Positions 35,569 to 44,686 of a DNA stretch of 64,000 nucleotides are shown piece after piece. A model generated the notes under the pieces. That model saw only the letters and a list, made by a program, of their open reading frames with translations, made no database searches and was not told where the DNA came from. A program made the position numbers and the translations under genes. This DNA comes from Rhodoferax sp. (GTDB taxonomy: Bacteria > Pseudomonadota > Gammaproteobacteria > Burkholderiales > Burkholderiaceae_C), in the NCBI RefSeq assembly GCF_025354435.1, contig NZ_JANXMU010000073.1, positions 62,001 to 126,000 on the forward strand, written 5' to 3'. The first letter of the stretch is position 1, and each line of letters begins with the position of its first letter.

Positions 35569-36780
35569 ATGAACCAACTCCAATTATTTTTACCCTGCGC
35601 CGCTGGCGTGGAAGAGCTGCTGGCCGAAGAGGTGCACGCGATTACCGGGCTGCAAGGCGAGGATTTGCGCTCGCACCGGGGTGGTGTGCTGGTGCGCTCG
35701 TCGTGGCGCGACGCGATGCGGCTCAATTTGCACAGCCGCTTGGCGCAGCGGGTGCTGATCGAGCTGTCCAGCACGCCCTACCGCAATGAGCAAGACCTGT
35801 ACGAGGCCGCCAGCAACGTGGCTTGGGAGATCTGGTTCACGCCCAAACAGAGCTTCAAGATCGAAGTCACCGCGCAGCACAGCCCGCTGACCTCGCTGAA
35901 CTTCGCCGCCCTGAAGGTCAAGGATGCCGTGGCCGACCGCTTCCGCTTCAAAACCGGTGTGCGCCCCGATGTCAACGTGCAGTGGCCCGACGCACGCATC
36001 TACCTGCATCTGACCACCGAGCACGCCACCATTTACATCGACACCTCGGGCGACGCGCTGTTCAAACGCGGCTGGCGTGAAGACAAGGGCGATGCCCCGC
36101 TGAAGGAAACCCTGGCCGCCGCCATGATTGCCGCTAGCGGCTGGGACGGCACCACGCCCTTCTACGACCCCTGCTGCGGCAGCGGCACCATCGCCATCGA
36201 GGCCGCGCAGATCGCCTGTAATATCGCGCCGGGCAGCCTGCGCCGCTTTGGTTTTGAGAAATTGCTGCCGTTCCAGCCCCATGTGTGGTCGGCCATCCAG
36301 GACCAGGCAGCCGAGGCCGAGCACGAGCCACAGACCCAGATTTTCGGCAGCGACGTGGCCTTCCGGATGGTCGATTTTGCCACCCGCAATGCCGAGCGCG
36401 CCGGGGTCACGGGCGTGGTCGAGTTCCGCGGCGGTGATGCCTTGCAGCGCATGCCGCCCGCGCCATCCGGCGTGATGCTGCTGAACCCGCCCTACGGCGA
36501 GCGGATCGAGGTGGCCGGTGTGGCCGGTCGCCGCGAAGCCGCAAAAACCGAGGACGGCGAGGCCGGTAACAGCGAATTCTTCCCCCAGCTGGCCACCCAC
36601 TGGAAGCGCAACTACGCCGGCTGGACCGGTTGGATCCTCACCCCCGACCTGAAACTGCCCGGCAAGATGCGCCTGAAGGAATCGCGCCGCGTGCCGATGT
36701 GGAACGGCCCCATTGAATGCCGTTTGTTCCGCTTCGACATGGTCGCCGGGTCGGCGCGGCGCGGTGCCGATGCCCCATAA
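35569..36780 (+). CDS. rlmL: THUMP-domain class I methyltransferase (RlmL/RlmK-type N-terminal half)
   Basis: This is a 403-residue RNA methyltransferase of the UPF0020 group. A THUMP domain lies at about residues 45-155. The Rossmann methyltransferase follows with SAM-binding DPCCGSGTIAIEAA and the catalytic NPPYGER typical of guanine-N2 modification. It corresponds to the RlmL half of E. coli RlmKL, which makes m2G2445 in 23S rRNA; the RlmK half is absent, as in many non-enteric bacteria. ATG at 35569 is the family-like start (MNQLQLFLPCAAGVEELL). The gap to rpoN holds no other frame of note. Confidence 0.92.
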   Translation: MNQLQLFLPCAAGVEELLAEEVHAITGLQGEDLRSHRGGVLVRSSWRDAMRLNLHSRLAQRVLIELSSTPYRNEQDLYEAASNVAWEIWFTPKQSFKIEVTAQHSPLTSLNFAALKVKDAVADRFRFKTGVRPDVNVQWPDARIYLHLTTEHATIYIDTSGDALFKRGWREDKGDAPLKETLAAAMIAASGWDGTTPFYDPCCGSGTIAIEAAQIACNIAPGSLRRFGFEKLLPFQPHVWSAIQDQAAEAEHEPQTQIFGSDVAFRMVDFATRNAERAGVTGVVEFRGGDALQRMPPAPSGVMLLNPPYGERIEVAGVAGRREAAKTEDGEAGNSEFFPQLATHWKRNYAGWTGWILTPDLKLPGKMRLKESRRVPMWNGPIECRLFRFDMVAGSARRGADAP

Positions 36781-37219
36781 GCCGCTGGAGCTGGGCGCAG
36801 GCCCGCACACGGTGGTGATCGACACCAACATCGTCCTGGATGTTTTTATCTTCGACGACAAGATCTCCAAACCCTTGCAGCCCGCGCTGGCCAGCGGCCA
36901 ACTGCGCTGGCTGGCCACGCAGCACATGCGCAACGAGCTGGAGCGGGTGCTGGACTACGCGCACCTTATTCCCAAGCTGGCTTTTTACCAAACCAGCAAA
37001 GCCGATGTGCTGGCCCAGTTCGACCGATACGCCACGCTGGTGGAGGTGGCCCCCCGCACCACCGCTATCTGCAAGGACCCGGACGACCAGTGCTTCATCG
37101 ACCTGGCCGTGGCCCACCAGGCGCTGCTCTTGAGCAAGGATAAAGCCGTACTTTCTATGAAAAAAAGGCTTCTAGCCCAGGGCGTATCTACACAAGTGGC
37201 TATTCTATTTGTAGCGTAA
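36770..37219 (+). CDS. PIN-domain protein (putative toxin component)
   Basis: This 149-residue PIN-type nuclease has the N-terminal acidic site VVIDTNIVLDVF, a middle MRNELERVLDY and the C-terminal acidic pair in CKDPDDQCFIDLAV, all expected for metal-dependent RNase activity. It matches the putative toxin PIN family that is often encoded without a clear antitoxin. It overlaps the rlmL stop by 11 bases and no antitoxin-sized gene is adjacent. The last 20 residues from MKKRLLAQ are encoded by a dispersed repeat, which also supplies the stop. Its end overlaps the convergent GltB-domain gene by 20 bp. Confidence 0.88.
   Translation: MPHKPLELGAGPHTVVIDTNIVLDVFIFDDKISKPLQPALASGQLRWLATQHMRNELERVLDYAHLIPKLAFYQTSKADVLAQFDRYATLVEVAPRTTAICKDPDDQCFIDLAVAHQALLLSKDKAVLSMKKRLLAQGVSTQVAILFVA
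37160..37216 (+). repeat. Family 1 palindromic repeat coding the ends of two convergent genes
   Basis: The copy reads AAAAAAGGCTTCTAGCCCAG, then ACACAAGTGGCTATTC and TTTGTAGC. It aligns well with copies at 16229 and 55362. The plus strand codes the C-terminal tail of the PIN protein; the minus strand codes the last residues (about FTLQIE) of the GltB-domain protein. Confidence 0.6.
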
Positions 37220-38858
37220 AGCTGTCGGCGCTGGCGCGTGGCCAGTAGAACTTGTAGACATTTGGCAGGGCGCTGATGTCCCGGTCCAGCAGGGCATCCA
37301 TGGGCAGTGGCGGCATCAGGCTGACCAGCAGCTTGACTCCGGTTTCGTTCACCCGGCGCACGATGTGGTGGGCGGTGATGTCGCCCGGGTGCATCAGCCC
37401 GGCGGCCTGCACCATCTCTTTCAGCGCCTTCAGCGTGTTCTGGTGGAAGTTGAAGACCCGCACCGCTTTGTCGGGCACGATCAGCGCCTGCTGGCGCACG
37501 GGGTCTTGGGTGGTCACCCCTGTGGGGCAGTGGCCGGTGTGGCAGGCCTGGGCCTGCAGGCAGCCCAGCGCAAACATGAAGCCCCGGGCCGAATTGCACC
37601 AGTCGGCCCCCAGCGCCATCATCCGTGCGATGTCGAAGGCGCTGACCACCTTGCCCGCGCAGCCCAGTTGGATGCGGCTGCGCAAACCCACGCCGCGCAG
37701 GGTGTTGTGCACCAGCTGCAGGCCCTCTTGAAGCGGCGCGCCTACGTGGTCGGTGAATTCGAGCGGTGCCGCGCCGGTGCCACCCTCGGCCCCGTCCACC
37801 ACGATGAAGTCGGGCGTGATGCCGGTGACCTGCATGGCCTTGACCATGGCAAACCATTCCCAGGGGTGGCCGATGCACAGCTTGAAGCCGGTGGGCTTGC
37901 CGCCCGACAGTTCGCGCAGCCGGGCGATGAACAGCATCATTTCCACCGGGTTCGTGAAGGCGCTGTGGGCGGAGGGCGACACGCAGTCCACCCCCTCGGG
38001 CACGCCGCGGGCCTCGGCAATCTCGGCGCTCACCTTGGGGCCGGGCAGCACGCCACCGTGGCCGGGCTTGGCCCCCTGGCTGAGCTTGAGCTCAATCATC
38101 TTGACCTGCGGGTTGGCGGCGTTGGCGGCAAAGCGCTCGGGGTTGAATGTGCCGTCGTCGTTGCGGCAGCCGAAGTAGCCCGAGCCGATCTCCCACACCA
38201 GGTCCCCGCCATGGGTTTTGTGGTGTACCGAGATCGAGCCTTCGCCCGTGTCGTGCGCAAAGTGGCCTTGCTTGGCCCCCTGGTTCAGTGCCAGGATGGC
38301 GTTGGCCGACAGCGCGCCAAAGCTCATCGCCGAGATGCTGAACACGCTGGCGCTGTAGGGCTGGGTGCAGCTGGAGCTGACGGCCTGCAGCCCGGTGCGG
38401 CTGTCCAGCCCGATGGTGGTGCGAAAGTCGTGTGTGGGGCTGACGGTGGGGGCCACCGAGTGGTTGATCCACTCATAGCCCTCGGCCAGCACGTCCAGCT
38501 GGGTGCCAAACGGGCGCTTGTCAATGTCGCTCTTGGCGCGCTGGTACACCAGCGAACGCTGGGCGCGCGAAAACGGGTTGGCATCGTTGTCGGCTTCGAT
38601 GAAGTATTGGCGGATTTCGGGGCGCACGTACTCCAGTATGTAGCGCATGTGGCCGATCACCGGGTAGTTGCGCAGCACCGACTTTTTGGTCTGGCGCAGG
38701 TCAAAAATCCCCAGCACCACCAGCCCCCCAAACACCAGCAGCGGCAGCAGCCCGGTGTGGAAGGCCACTAGGCTGAACAGGCTCAGCAACAGGCCCATCA
38801 CGCACAGCCCCATGGCGGTGTAGCGGATGGGGTAGACCGTATTCAAGTATTCCAGCAT
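37200..38858 (-). CDS. FMN-binding glutamate-synthase-domain membrane protein
   Basis: This is a 552-residue protein with two N-terminal membrane spans (about 10-55) and a GltB-like FMN barrel (about 150-530). Expected blocks are SISAMSFGALSANAI, GTGEGSISVHH-like text, GGVLPGPKVSAEIAEARG and VDGAEGGTGAAPLEFTDHVG; AGKVVSAFDIARMMALGAD follows. CLQAQACHTGHCPTGVTTQDP provides the Cys cluster seen in glutamate synthase for Fe-S binding. No amidotransferase domain is present, so it is not a full glutamate synthase and its reaction is unclear. The second ATG (38858) is chosen because the AGGAG site is correctly spaced for it and too close to the first. Confidence 0.88.
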   Translation of the reverse strand: MLEYLNTVYPIRYTAMGLCVMGLLLSLFSLVAFHTGLLPLLVFGGLVVLGIFDLRQTKKSVLRNYPVIGHMRYILEYVRPEIRQYFIEADNDANPFSRAQRSLVYQRAKSDIDKRPFGTQLDVLAEGYEWINHSVAPTVSPTHDFRTTIGLDSRTGLQAVSSSCTQPYSASVFSISAMSFGALSANAILALNQGAKQGHFAHDTGEGSISVHHKTHGGDLVWEIGSGYFGCRNDDGTFNPERFAANAANPQVKMIELKLSQGAKPGHGGVLPGPKVSAEIAEARGVPEGVDCVSPSAHSAFTNPVEMMLFIARLRELSGGKPTGFKLCIGHPWEWFAMVKAMQVTGITPDFIVVDGAEGGTGAAPLEFTDHVGAPLQEGLQLVHNTLRGVGLRSRIQLGCAGKVVSAFDIARMMALGADWCNSARGFMFALGCLQAQACHTGHCPTGVTTQDPVRQQALIVPDKAVRVFNFHQNTLKALKEMVQAAGLMHPGDITAHHIVRRVNETGVKLLVSLMPPLPMDALLDRDISALPNVYKFYWPRASADSFTLQIE

Positions 38859-38919
38859 AGACATTTCTCCTGGGCGCGATGCTACTGGCTAAACTGGGGG
38901 TTTGCTACCAGTGATCACC

Positions 38920-39738
38920 ATGACTTCGACCTCCCTACCCCCCCTGCAGCCCGACGACTTTGATGCCCTGGATCTGATCCTGGAAGACCTGCGTGAGCGC
39001 TATGACGAAACTCCGCAGTGGGAGTTTTGTGAGGGCTTCATGGCCGCCGTCATTTGTGGCCGCAAGCCCATCGCCCCCAGCGAGTACCTGTCGGTGCTGC
39101 TCGACATTGGTGAAGACGGCGAAGGCAGCTTTGCCGACGAGGCCCAAAAAGAAGCCTTCATGTCCCTGTGGATGCGCCGCTTTGCGGAAGTGACCACGGC
39201 GCTGGACGAAGAGGATGTGCGCAACCTGTCGGACGAAAAAGCTTACACCCCTGAGGTGCTGGACGTGCGCGCCATGATGCTGTCGCTGAGCCCCGAAGAA
39301 CGTGCCGAAGCCATGCTGGGTGAAGAAGACGAAGGCCCGCTGCCCGCGTTCGGCCAGGTGTGGGCCTTGGGCTTCATGTTCGCGGTCGAATCCTGGCCCG
39401 AAGAATGGGTGGCCCCGGCCAAAGACAAAGAAGCCGTGAAGGCGCTGGATGCGGCGCTGGATGCCATCGTGGCACTCACCGAAGACGACACCGGCCCGGC
39501 CGAAGTCTCCGCCTTTGGTCCGGATGAAGAAGGTGGCGAAGAGCCACCCCCCAGCATGTCCATGGCCCGCATGGAGGCCTTTGGCGAGGCCATGTGGGCG
39601 GTGTACGACCTGCGCGGACTCTGGCGCAGCATTGGCCCGCGGGTGGAAACCGTGCGCGTCGAGGCCACGCCAGGTCGTAATGACGCATGCCCTTGTGGCA
39701 GCGGGAAAAAGTACAAGAAGTGCCACGGCATGACCTGA
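38920..39738 (+). CDS. UPF0149/YecA-type protein with C-terminal SEC-C zinc motif
   Basis: This is a 272-residue acidic protein. The N-terminal three-quarters is a YecA/YgfB-like helical domain ([18 protein letters not shown] near residue 35; [17 protein letters not shown] near 150). The C-terminus is the SEC-C motif [14 protein letters not shown], which coordinates zinc as in SecA and YecA. Such proteins associate with ribosomes or nascent chains in E. coli (YecA), so a chaperone-like role is possible. ATG at 38920 is used; the frame opens slightly earlier. Confidence 0.88.
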   Translation: MTSTSLPPLQPDDFDALDLILEDLRERYDETPQWEFCEGFMAAVICGRKPIAPSEYLSVLLDIGEDGEGSFADEAQKEAFMSLWMRRFAEVTTALDEEDVRNLSDEKAYTPEVLDVRAMMLSLSPEERAEAMLGEEDEGPLPAFGQVWALGFMFAVESWPEEWVAPAKDKEAVKALDAALDAIVALTEDDTGPAEVSAFGPDEEGGEEPPPSMSMARMEAFGEAMWAVYDLRGLWRSIGPRVETVRVEATPGRNDACPCGSGKKYKKCHGMT

Positions 39739-39743
39739 TCGCA

Positions 39744-39849
39744 CACCCCCAGGCTACAGCGCAAGCGCTTTCCGTTAACTCCTTCGTATCGGTTTGAAAA
39801 ACCGATACGACATACAGGGGCGATGCTGGTGGCCTGGCAGAGCCAGTTC
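39744..39849 (-). repeat. Family 2 dispersed repeat (about 105 bp), copy 2 in inverted orientation
   Basis: Read on the minus strand this matches copy 1 at 17144-17250 from AACTGGC to CCTGGGGGTG. The central hairpin CGTATCGGTTT-GAA-AAACCGATACG is at 39785-39809, and the AGCGC-AA-GCGCT hairpin is retained. Differences are concentrated between the hairpins. It begins five bases after the SEC-C gene stop. The rest of this gap up to the NTF2-fold gene shows no other feature. Confidence 0.75.
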
Positions 39850-39933
39850 CACGGCCTCCTGGGAGCGCGCGTCCTGTCTGAAAGTTGGGTGAGCTACGAG
39901 TGAGCCTCTACGGCACTTGGTAGAAGTTCAGGC

Positions 39934-40419
39934 TCACGGCCTCGCCAGAAACTTCTTTAAATTAGCGGCGGCCTGTCGGCGTACCTTGGTGAGCAGAAGC
40001 GGGGTCCAGCCCAGTAGCAGCCCTGGAGTGCCCAATGCCTGGCGCGACCAGCGCCAAAAATCAAACCGGTCCACGTGGTTCACGATCAGCCCTGCCGGGT
40101 TAAAGCTGAAGGCGCTGTCAATCCGGTTATGCACCAGTCGACCCGTCGTGCTGAACCGGTAGTGCGCCTCCCAGTGGGCCTTACCAGTGCTGGCATCGGC
40201 CTGTAGGCCACTGGATTCCAGCTCCCATACATCCCGGCCCTGGGTGCGGGTAGCGGCGCACAGCATGCGCCACATGCCGCCAAGCTCCCGCTTTCCATGC
40301 AAAGAAAATACTTCATCGTCAAACTGCGCGTCCTCTGCATAGCAGGCAGCCATGGTGTCGGCGTCGAGCTGGGCAAAGGCCGCATAAAAACGTTCCAGCG
40401 TTCGTTGGTTAGGGTGCAT
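39934..40419 (-). CDS. SnoaL/NTF2-like protein
   Basis: This is a 161-residue soluble protein of the nuclear-transport-factor-2-like fold. It begins LERFYAAFAQLDADTMAACYAEDAQFDDEVF, the usual SnoaL opening, and ends with a basic tail. Members are cone-shaped enzymes or binding proteins with very diverse functions, so no reaction is assigned. It stands alone, convergent with the SEC-C gene, and about 290 bp upstream of the divergent phc-like operon. That 290-bp gap is relatively AT-rich and carries GCAC/GTGTG palindromic bits but no recognisable gene. Confidence 0.85.
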   Translation of the reverse strand: MHPNQRTLERFYAAFAQLDADTMAACYAEDAQFDDEVFSLHGKRELGGMWRMLCAATRTQGRDVWELESSGLQADASTGKAHWEAHYRFSTTGRLVHNRIDSAFSFNPAGLIVNHVDRFDFWRWSRQALGTPGLLLGWTPLLLTKVRRQAAANLKKFLARP

Positions 40420-40706
40420 GGCGTCCTTTTATTGTTTCAAATAATTACATTCTGAGTGCTCTGGCCTTGTATAGACTACACATTGCTTACGCACTGTGTG
40501 CAGCTGTTACAAGCGGGGAGTTTGGGGGCTTGATTGGAGCTTTGCAGAATGCGTGAACTGAAAGAATACGGGCGTAAATCGTGTGGCACGCGCCGTATTG
40601 GGGGCGTATGCCAATCGGTAGACCGTCCATATCCATCCTGGCTCTCCATGCGCGGCACGTACTGCGTTTTGCCCATGGGAAGTTGGTCCACGTTAACCGA
40701 TAGCCT

Positions 40707-42158
40707 GTGCAGCGCTGCAGGCCGATCCTTTTTGAGTGCCCTATCCCTGTGCAGTCTTTAAGCTCCATCCATCCGGTTATCAGTTTTCGCAACAGCAAGC
40801 ATGAAGCCGTTCGCGGTACCCTCGTCAGCCACCAGCGGGGCTCTTTGGTCATGGAGGTGTACAACCCGGATGCCTTGGTGCAGATCAGCGAAATGCTGCA
40901 CGACCTCACTGTGCGCTCCGCCCAGCAGACGGTGTACCAGGGCAAGGCCGTGGTTGTCAGCTTGGTCAATACCGGCCTGATGGTGGTGGTATCTGTAAAT
41001 TTGATGGACCAGTGGAACGAGGTGGGGCTGATGCAGCCCGGCTCCGCCGCCGTCGGCCAGGCCGCCAGTGCCTTTGTGCAGGACTGGGGCAGCCGCTTCA
41101 ATGTACGGCGCGAATACCAGGTGGTGGTGAGCGAAATGCGGGCCTATTTTTCCGAGGTGTCGCGCTGGGTGGACCAGCTCGACGTGGCTGGCAGCCTGCC
41201 GCGCGATGCCGACGGGCGGATCCAGCCCGAGGTGTTTGTCGAACTGGGCACCCCGCTGCTACACAAGGGCCGCGAATATCTGCTGTGGTTTGACCGGGAA
41301 GCCGCCCTGGTGCCGGAAGACTTGGTGCCCATGCACCGCAGCTTTGCCCAAACCGCCATCCATCCGCTGATATTGCGGGCCCCATTTGTGCACCGCACCT
41401 TCTCCAAGCCCATGGGCTACGCGGGTGATTACGAGATGGTGAACCAGATCGTGGGGGACCCCCGGCAGGGCCCCACCAGCTATTTCCAGTTGGTGAACTT
41501 CATGTTTTTGCAGGCCGGTGTGGCCCAGGCCCACCGCAACCGCATTGATATCCTGCTGGAACGGCTGGAAAAACTCGCCGCGCAGGCAGTGCAACTTGGG
41601 CGACCAATGCGGGTGCTCAATATCGGCTGCGGTCCGGCCCTGGAAATCCAGCGGCTGGTGCAAAAAAATCCGCATTTTGATAGCCTGGAATTCGTGCTGG
41701 TGGATTTCAGCGAAGAAACCCTGGACTACACCCGCAAGCTGCTGGAGGGGCTGCAGCAGGGCACGGGCAGAACCCTGCGCCTCACCATGCAGCACGCGTC
41801 GGTCAACCAGTTGCTCAAGCGCGCCACCCTGACCCAGCCCCTGGCCGATGCCGACCGGTTTGATTACGTGTACTGTGCGGGTTTGTTTGATTATTTGACC
41901 GACAAGGTGTGCAACCGCCTCATCAAATACATGGCCAGCCAGTCGCGCGTGGGTGGCAAGCTACTGATCACCAATGTGCATTCCAGTAACCCTGAGCGGC
42001 GCTGGATGGAGCATTTTTTAGAATGGCATCTGGTGTACCGCGATGAGGCCGGTGTGCAAAAAATCCTGCCGCCTGGGCTGCGCGATACCCAGGTCTATAC
42101 CGATGTCACGGGGGTGAATGTTTTTGTCGAGTCCACCGTGGGTGAACTAGGCACATGA
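40707..42158 (+). CDS. phcB: PhcB-like SAM-dependent methyltransferase (3-hydroxy fatty acid methyl ester synthesis)
   Basis: This is a 483-residue protein. The first 110 residues form a PilZ-like beta domain (VRGTLVSHQRGSLVMEVYNPDALVQISEMLHDL). The C-terminal half is a class I methyltransferase with the SAM motif VLNIGCGPALEIQ near residue 307 and DYVYCAGLFDYLTDKV. This plan matches Ralstonia PhcB, which makes the quorum signal 3-OH-PAME or 3-OH-MAME. No ATG precedes the conserved domain; GTG codons at 40707 or 40749 are the possible starts, and 40707 is the upstream limit after a stop. It leads a four-gene operon, overlapping the kinase gene as ATGA. The signal made is not known. Confidence 0.85.
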   Translation: MQRCRPILFECPIPVQSLSSIHPVISFRNSKHEAVRGTLVSHQRGSLVMEVYNPDALVQISEMLHDLTVRSAQQTVYQGKAVVVSLVNTGLMVVVSVNLMDQWNEVGLMQPGSAAVGQAASAFVQDWGSRFNVRREYQVVVSEMRAYFSEVSRWVDQLDVAGSLPRDADGRIQPEVFVELGTPLLHKGREYLLWFDREAALVPEDLVPMHRSFAQTAIHPLILRAPFVHRTFSKPMGYAGDYEMVNQIVGDPRQGPTSYFQLVNFMFLQAGVAQAHRNRIDILLERLEKLAAQAVQLGRPMRVLNIGCGPALEIQRLVQKNPHFDSLEFVLVDFSEETLDYTRKLLEGLQQGTGRTLRLTMQHASVNQLLKRATLTQPLADADRFDYVYCAGLFDYLTDKVCNRLIKYMASQSRVGGKLLITNVHSSNPERRWMEHFLEWHLVYRDEAGVQKILPPGLRDTQVYTDVTGVNVFVESTVGELGT

Positions 42159-43504
42159 TGCGATTCATCCAGCCGCGCAAAAATGCAGCCTACCGTAAAG
42201 AGCTGCACGGGTATTTGATTTTTAACAGCCGCGCGGCCTGCCTGATGACCATGGCTCTGGTGCTGGCCGGGCTGGCGCTGGACCATATTTTTTACCCCCA
42301 GTTTGCCCCTGAGTTTTTTGTGTTGCGCATCGCCGTCTGTGCGTTGATCGGGCTGGTACTGCTGAGCTACCGGGGGGCTTGGGGCCGCGAGCACATCAAG
42401 GCGTTGACGTATTTCTGGATTTGCATTCCCCAGGCCATGGTGTCCTGGATGATTTTCAAAACCGATGGCGAGCAGTCGATCTATTTCGTGGGTCTGACCT
42501 TTGTTTTGAGTGGAATGGCGTTTTTCTTACCGATCTCTTTTCTGGAAGCTACCTTTTTTGGCACCTTGACCCTGGTGGCTTACTGTGCGGCCTGTATTTG
42601 GCGCAAAGGCGGTATCCAGGACTTTCACGCCTTTTGGGGCAACGCCTTGTTCATGCTTTTTTACGCCATCATCGGAGTGTCTTTGGCCGTTTACAACGAG
42701 CGTTGGCGCTGGCTGTCGTATCGGCTCAAAAAAGAAATCGAGCAGAAAAATATCGCCCTGCAGCAAACCAACCGGGCTCTGGCCGAGATCAAGGGCCACA
42801 TGATGCAGCAGGAAAAAATGGCCGCTCTGGGCACCCTGGCCGCCGGTTTGCTGCACGAGGTCAACAACCCGGTCAACTACAGCCTGATGGCGCTCAACAT
42901 GTCCTTGATGGACCCAGGGGTGCTGAAAAGCGCCGACCTGCAAGAAAGCCTGGGCGATGCCAAAGAGGGCATGCAGCGGGTGCAAAGCATCGTCTCCGAC
43001 CTCAAAACCTTTGCCTACCAGCAGCCTGGTGACACCAGCAACAGCCGCATCTTCCTGTTTGAAAAAGCCCTGCAGTCGGCCCTGCGCCTGACCGGCTTTG
43101 AGCTCAAGGGTATCGCCGTGCCGGTGGACCTGCCCCTGGACACCCATGTGCGTGGCGACGAGCCGGCACTCATCGGCGTGCTCATCAATCTGCTGGGCAA
43201 TGCCGCGCTGGCCTTGCACAAAGCCGGCCGCGCCGCGCCGTGCATCGTTGTGCGGGCCGTGCACGTGGGTGAGCGGCTGGAAGTCACCGTGCGCGACAAC
43301 GGCACCGGCATCCAGCCCGAGCACCTCGCCCGCGTGTTCGAGCCGTTTTTTACCACCCGCGACGTGGGCAAAGGCCTGGGCCTGGGCCTGAGTGTCAGCT
43401 ATGCCATCGTGCAGCGCCACGGCGGCTCCCTGCGTGTCAGCAGCGAGCCTGGCGCGTGGACCGAATTTGCGTTTGACTTAGGACTTGCCCATAAAAATGT
43501 CTGA
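42155..43504 (+). CDS. phcS: PhcS-like membrane sensor histidine kinase
   Basis: This is a 449-residue histidine kinase. Six hydrophobic spans fill about residues 28-185. A short linker leads to the dimerisation helix with the phospho-acceptor in GLLHEVNNPVNYSLMALNMS (His near residue 234). The ATPase domain follows with N box LINLLGNAALAL, G1 DNGTGIQPEHL and G2 GKGLGLGLSVS. Ralstonia PhcS senses 3-OH fatty acid methyl ester; the multi-span sensor and operon position point to the same job here. The start overlaps the methyltransferase stop by four bases. Confidence 0.88.
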   Translation: MMRFIQPRKNAAYRKELHGYLIFNSRAACLMTMALVLAGLALDHIFYPQFAPEFFVLRIAVCALIGLVLLSYRGAWGREHIKALTYFWICIPQAMVSWMIFKTDGEQSIYFVGLTFVLSGMAFFLPISFLEATFFGTLTLVAYCAACIWRKGGIQDFHAFWGNALFMLFYAIIGVSLAVYNERWRWLSYRLKKEIEQKNIALQQTNRALAEIKGHMMQQEKMAALGTLAAGLLHEVNNPVNYSLMALNMSLMDPGVLKSADLQESLGDAKEGMQRVQSIVSDLKTFAYQQPGDTSNSRIFLFEKALQSALRLTGFELKGIAVPVDLPLDTHVRGDEPALIGVLINLLGNAALALHKAGRAAPCIVVRAVHVGERLEVTVRDNGTGIQPEHLARVFEPFFTTRDVGKGLGLGLSVSYAIVQRHGGSLRVSSEPGAWTEFAFDLGLAHKNV

Positions 43505-44651
43505 ATTTGCCCCGTTCGTGCCACCCGCCACCACCATCTTGTACGTAGATGATGAGCCCCAGTCTTGCAAATGGTTTGCCCGCAGCCTGGCAGACGAATT
43601 CACCATACTCACCGCCACCAGCGTAGATGCCGCGCTGGCCATACTGCAAGCCCACGGGTCTGAGATTGCCGTGGTGGTCACCGACTACCGCATGCCCCAG
43701 CGCGACGGCATGGACCTGCTGCGCGTAGTACTGCGGGACTACCGGCCGCTGGTGCGCATGCTGGCCACCGGGTATGCCGACAAATCGCTGGCCATCACTG
43801 CCGTCAACGAGGGGCAGGTGTTCCGTATTTTGGAAAAACCGCTGGCCATTGAGTTCACCCGCCAAGCCTTGCGCGACGCACTGGCCCTGTACCGCCAGCA
43901 GACGCTGCAGCACCTGGTGCATGCCAGCCGCGTCACCGCCATGCGCGACACCCTGGGTTTTTTGGCCCACGAACTCCATACCCCGCTGGGCACTGTGCGG
44001 GGCTACATTGCGGCCTTGAAAGAGCGGCACCTGGCCCCTGAGTTCACCCCGGCAGACAAGGCCGGCGTGGCGTTGTTTGCCGAGGGGGTGCCGGGCGAAA
44101 TCATGAAGGCACTGCTATCGGCCGAGCGCCAGGCCCTGTACTGCCAGTCGCTGGTATCCAGCTTCGTGCAATCGGCCCGCGATGCCTACCCCGATGCCTC
44201 TGGTACTCCCCAACCTCTGATGGCCAGTAGCCTGCTCAAGGCCTTGCTGGACGAATACCCCTTTAGCGGTGATGAGCGCACATGCGTCAGCATCCAGGTC
44301 GAGGCCGATTTCGTGCTGCCGGGCCGCCGCGACCTGCTGTACCTGGTGCTGTGCACCCTGACTAAAAACGCCTTGCTAGCCCTGCGTGGCTGGCCCCAGC
44401 CGCGTCTGCTCATCTGGCTAGGCTTTGATGCAGACACCCAGCGTACCTGCATCCGCTTTGCCGACAATGGCCCCGGCATTGCGCCCGTGCTGCTGGAGCG
44501 CCTGACCCTGCAACCCACGGCCCCGCGCGCCGACACCGGCCGCCACGGCATGGGCCTGGTGCTGTGCCGCCGCGTGCTGCAGTCCATGGGTGCCAGCATT
44601 GCGATTACCTCCGTCGCTGGACAAGGGGCGTGCGTAGCCCTGTATTTCTAG
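43497..44651 (+). CDS. phcR: PhcR-like receiver/histidine-kinase hybrid
   Basis: This is a 384-residue protein with an N-terminal receiver domain (about 15-130), in which LYVDDEP is the acidic pocket and VVTDYRMP carries the phospho-acceptor Asp. A kinase-like half follows, with a His box FLAHELHTPLGTVRGY near residue 160 and ATPase motifs DNGPGIAPVLL and RHGMGLVLC. This arrangement, receiver first and no output DNA-binding domain, is that of PhcR. ATG at 43497 overlaps the kinase stop by eight bases; a TTG at 43485 is unlikely. In Ralstonia PhcR relays the signal to control of PhcA; no phcA-like gene is adjacent here. Confidence 0.87.
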   Translation: MSEFAPFVPPATTILYVDDEPQSCKWFARSLADEFTILTATSVDAALAILQAHGSEIAVVVTDYRMPQRDGMDLLRVVLRDYRPLVRMLATGYADKSLAITAVNEGQVFRILEKPLAIEFTRQALRDALALYRQQTLQHLVHASRVTAMRDTLGFLAHELHTPLGTVRGYIAALKERHLAPEFTPADKAGVALFAEGVPGEIMKALLSAERQALYCQSLVSSFVQSARDAYPDASGTPQPLMASSLLKALLDEYPFSGDERTCVSIQVEADFVLPGRRDLLYLVLCTLTKNALLALRGWPQPRLLIWLGFDADTQRTCIRFADNGPGIAPVLLERLTLQPTAPRADTGRHGMGLVLCRRVLQSMGASIAITSVAGQGACVALYF

Positions 44652-44686
44652 TCTTTTTCTGTTGACAACCCTGGCAAGGCCCCCCT

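Noticed and set aside
40590-40610. Possible sigma-54 promoter (TGGCACG...) upstream of the phc-like operon
   Set aside because: The -24 element looks good but the -12 GC is not in register, so I do not call it.
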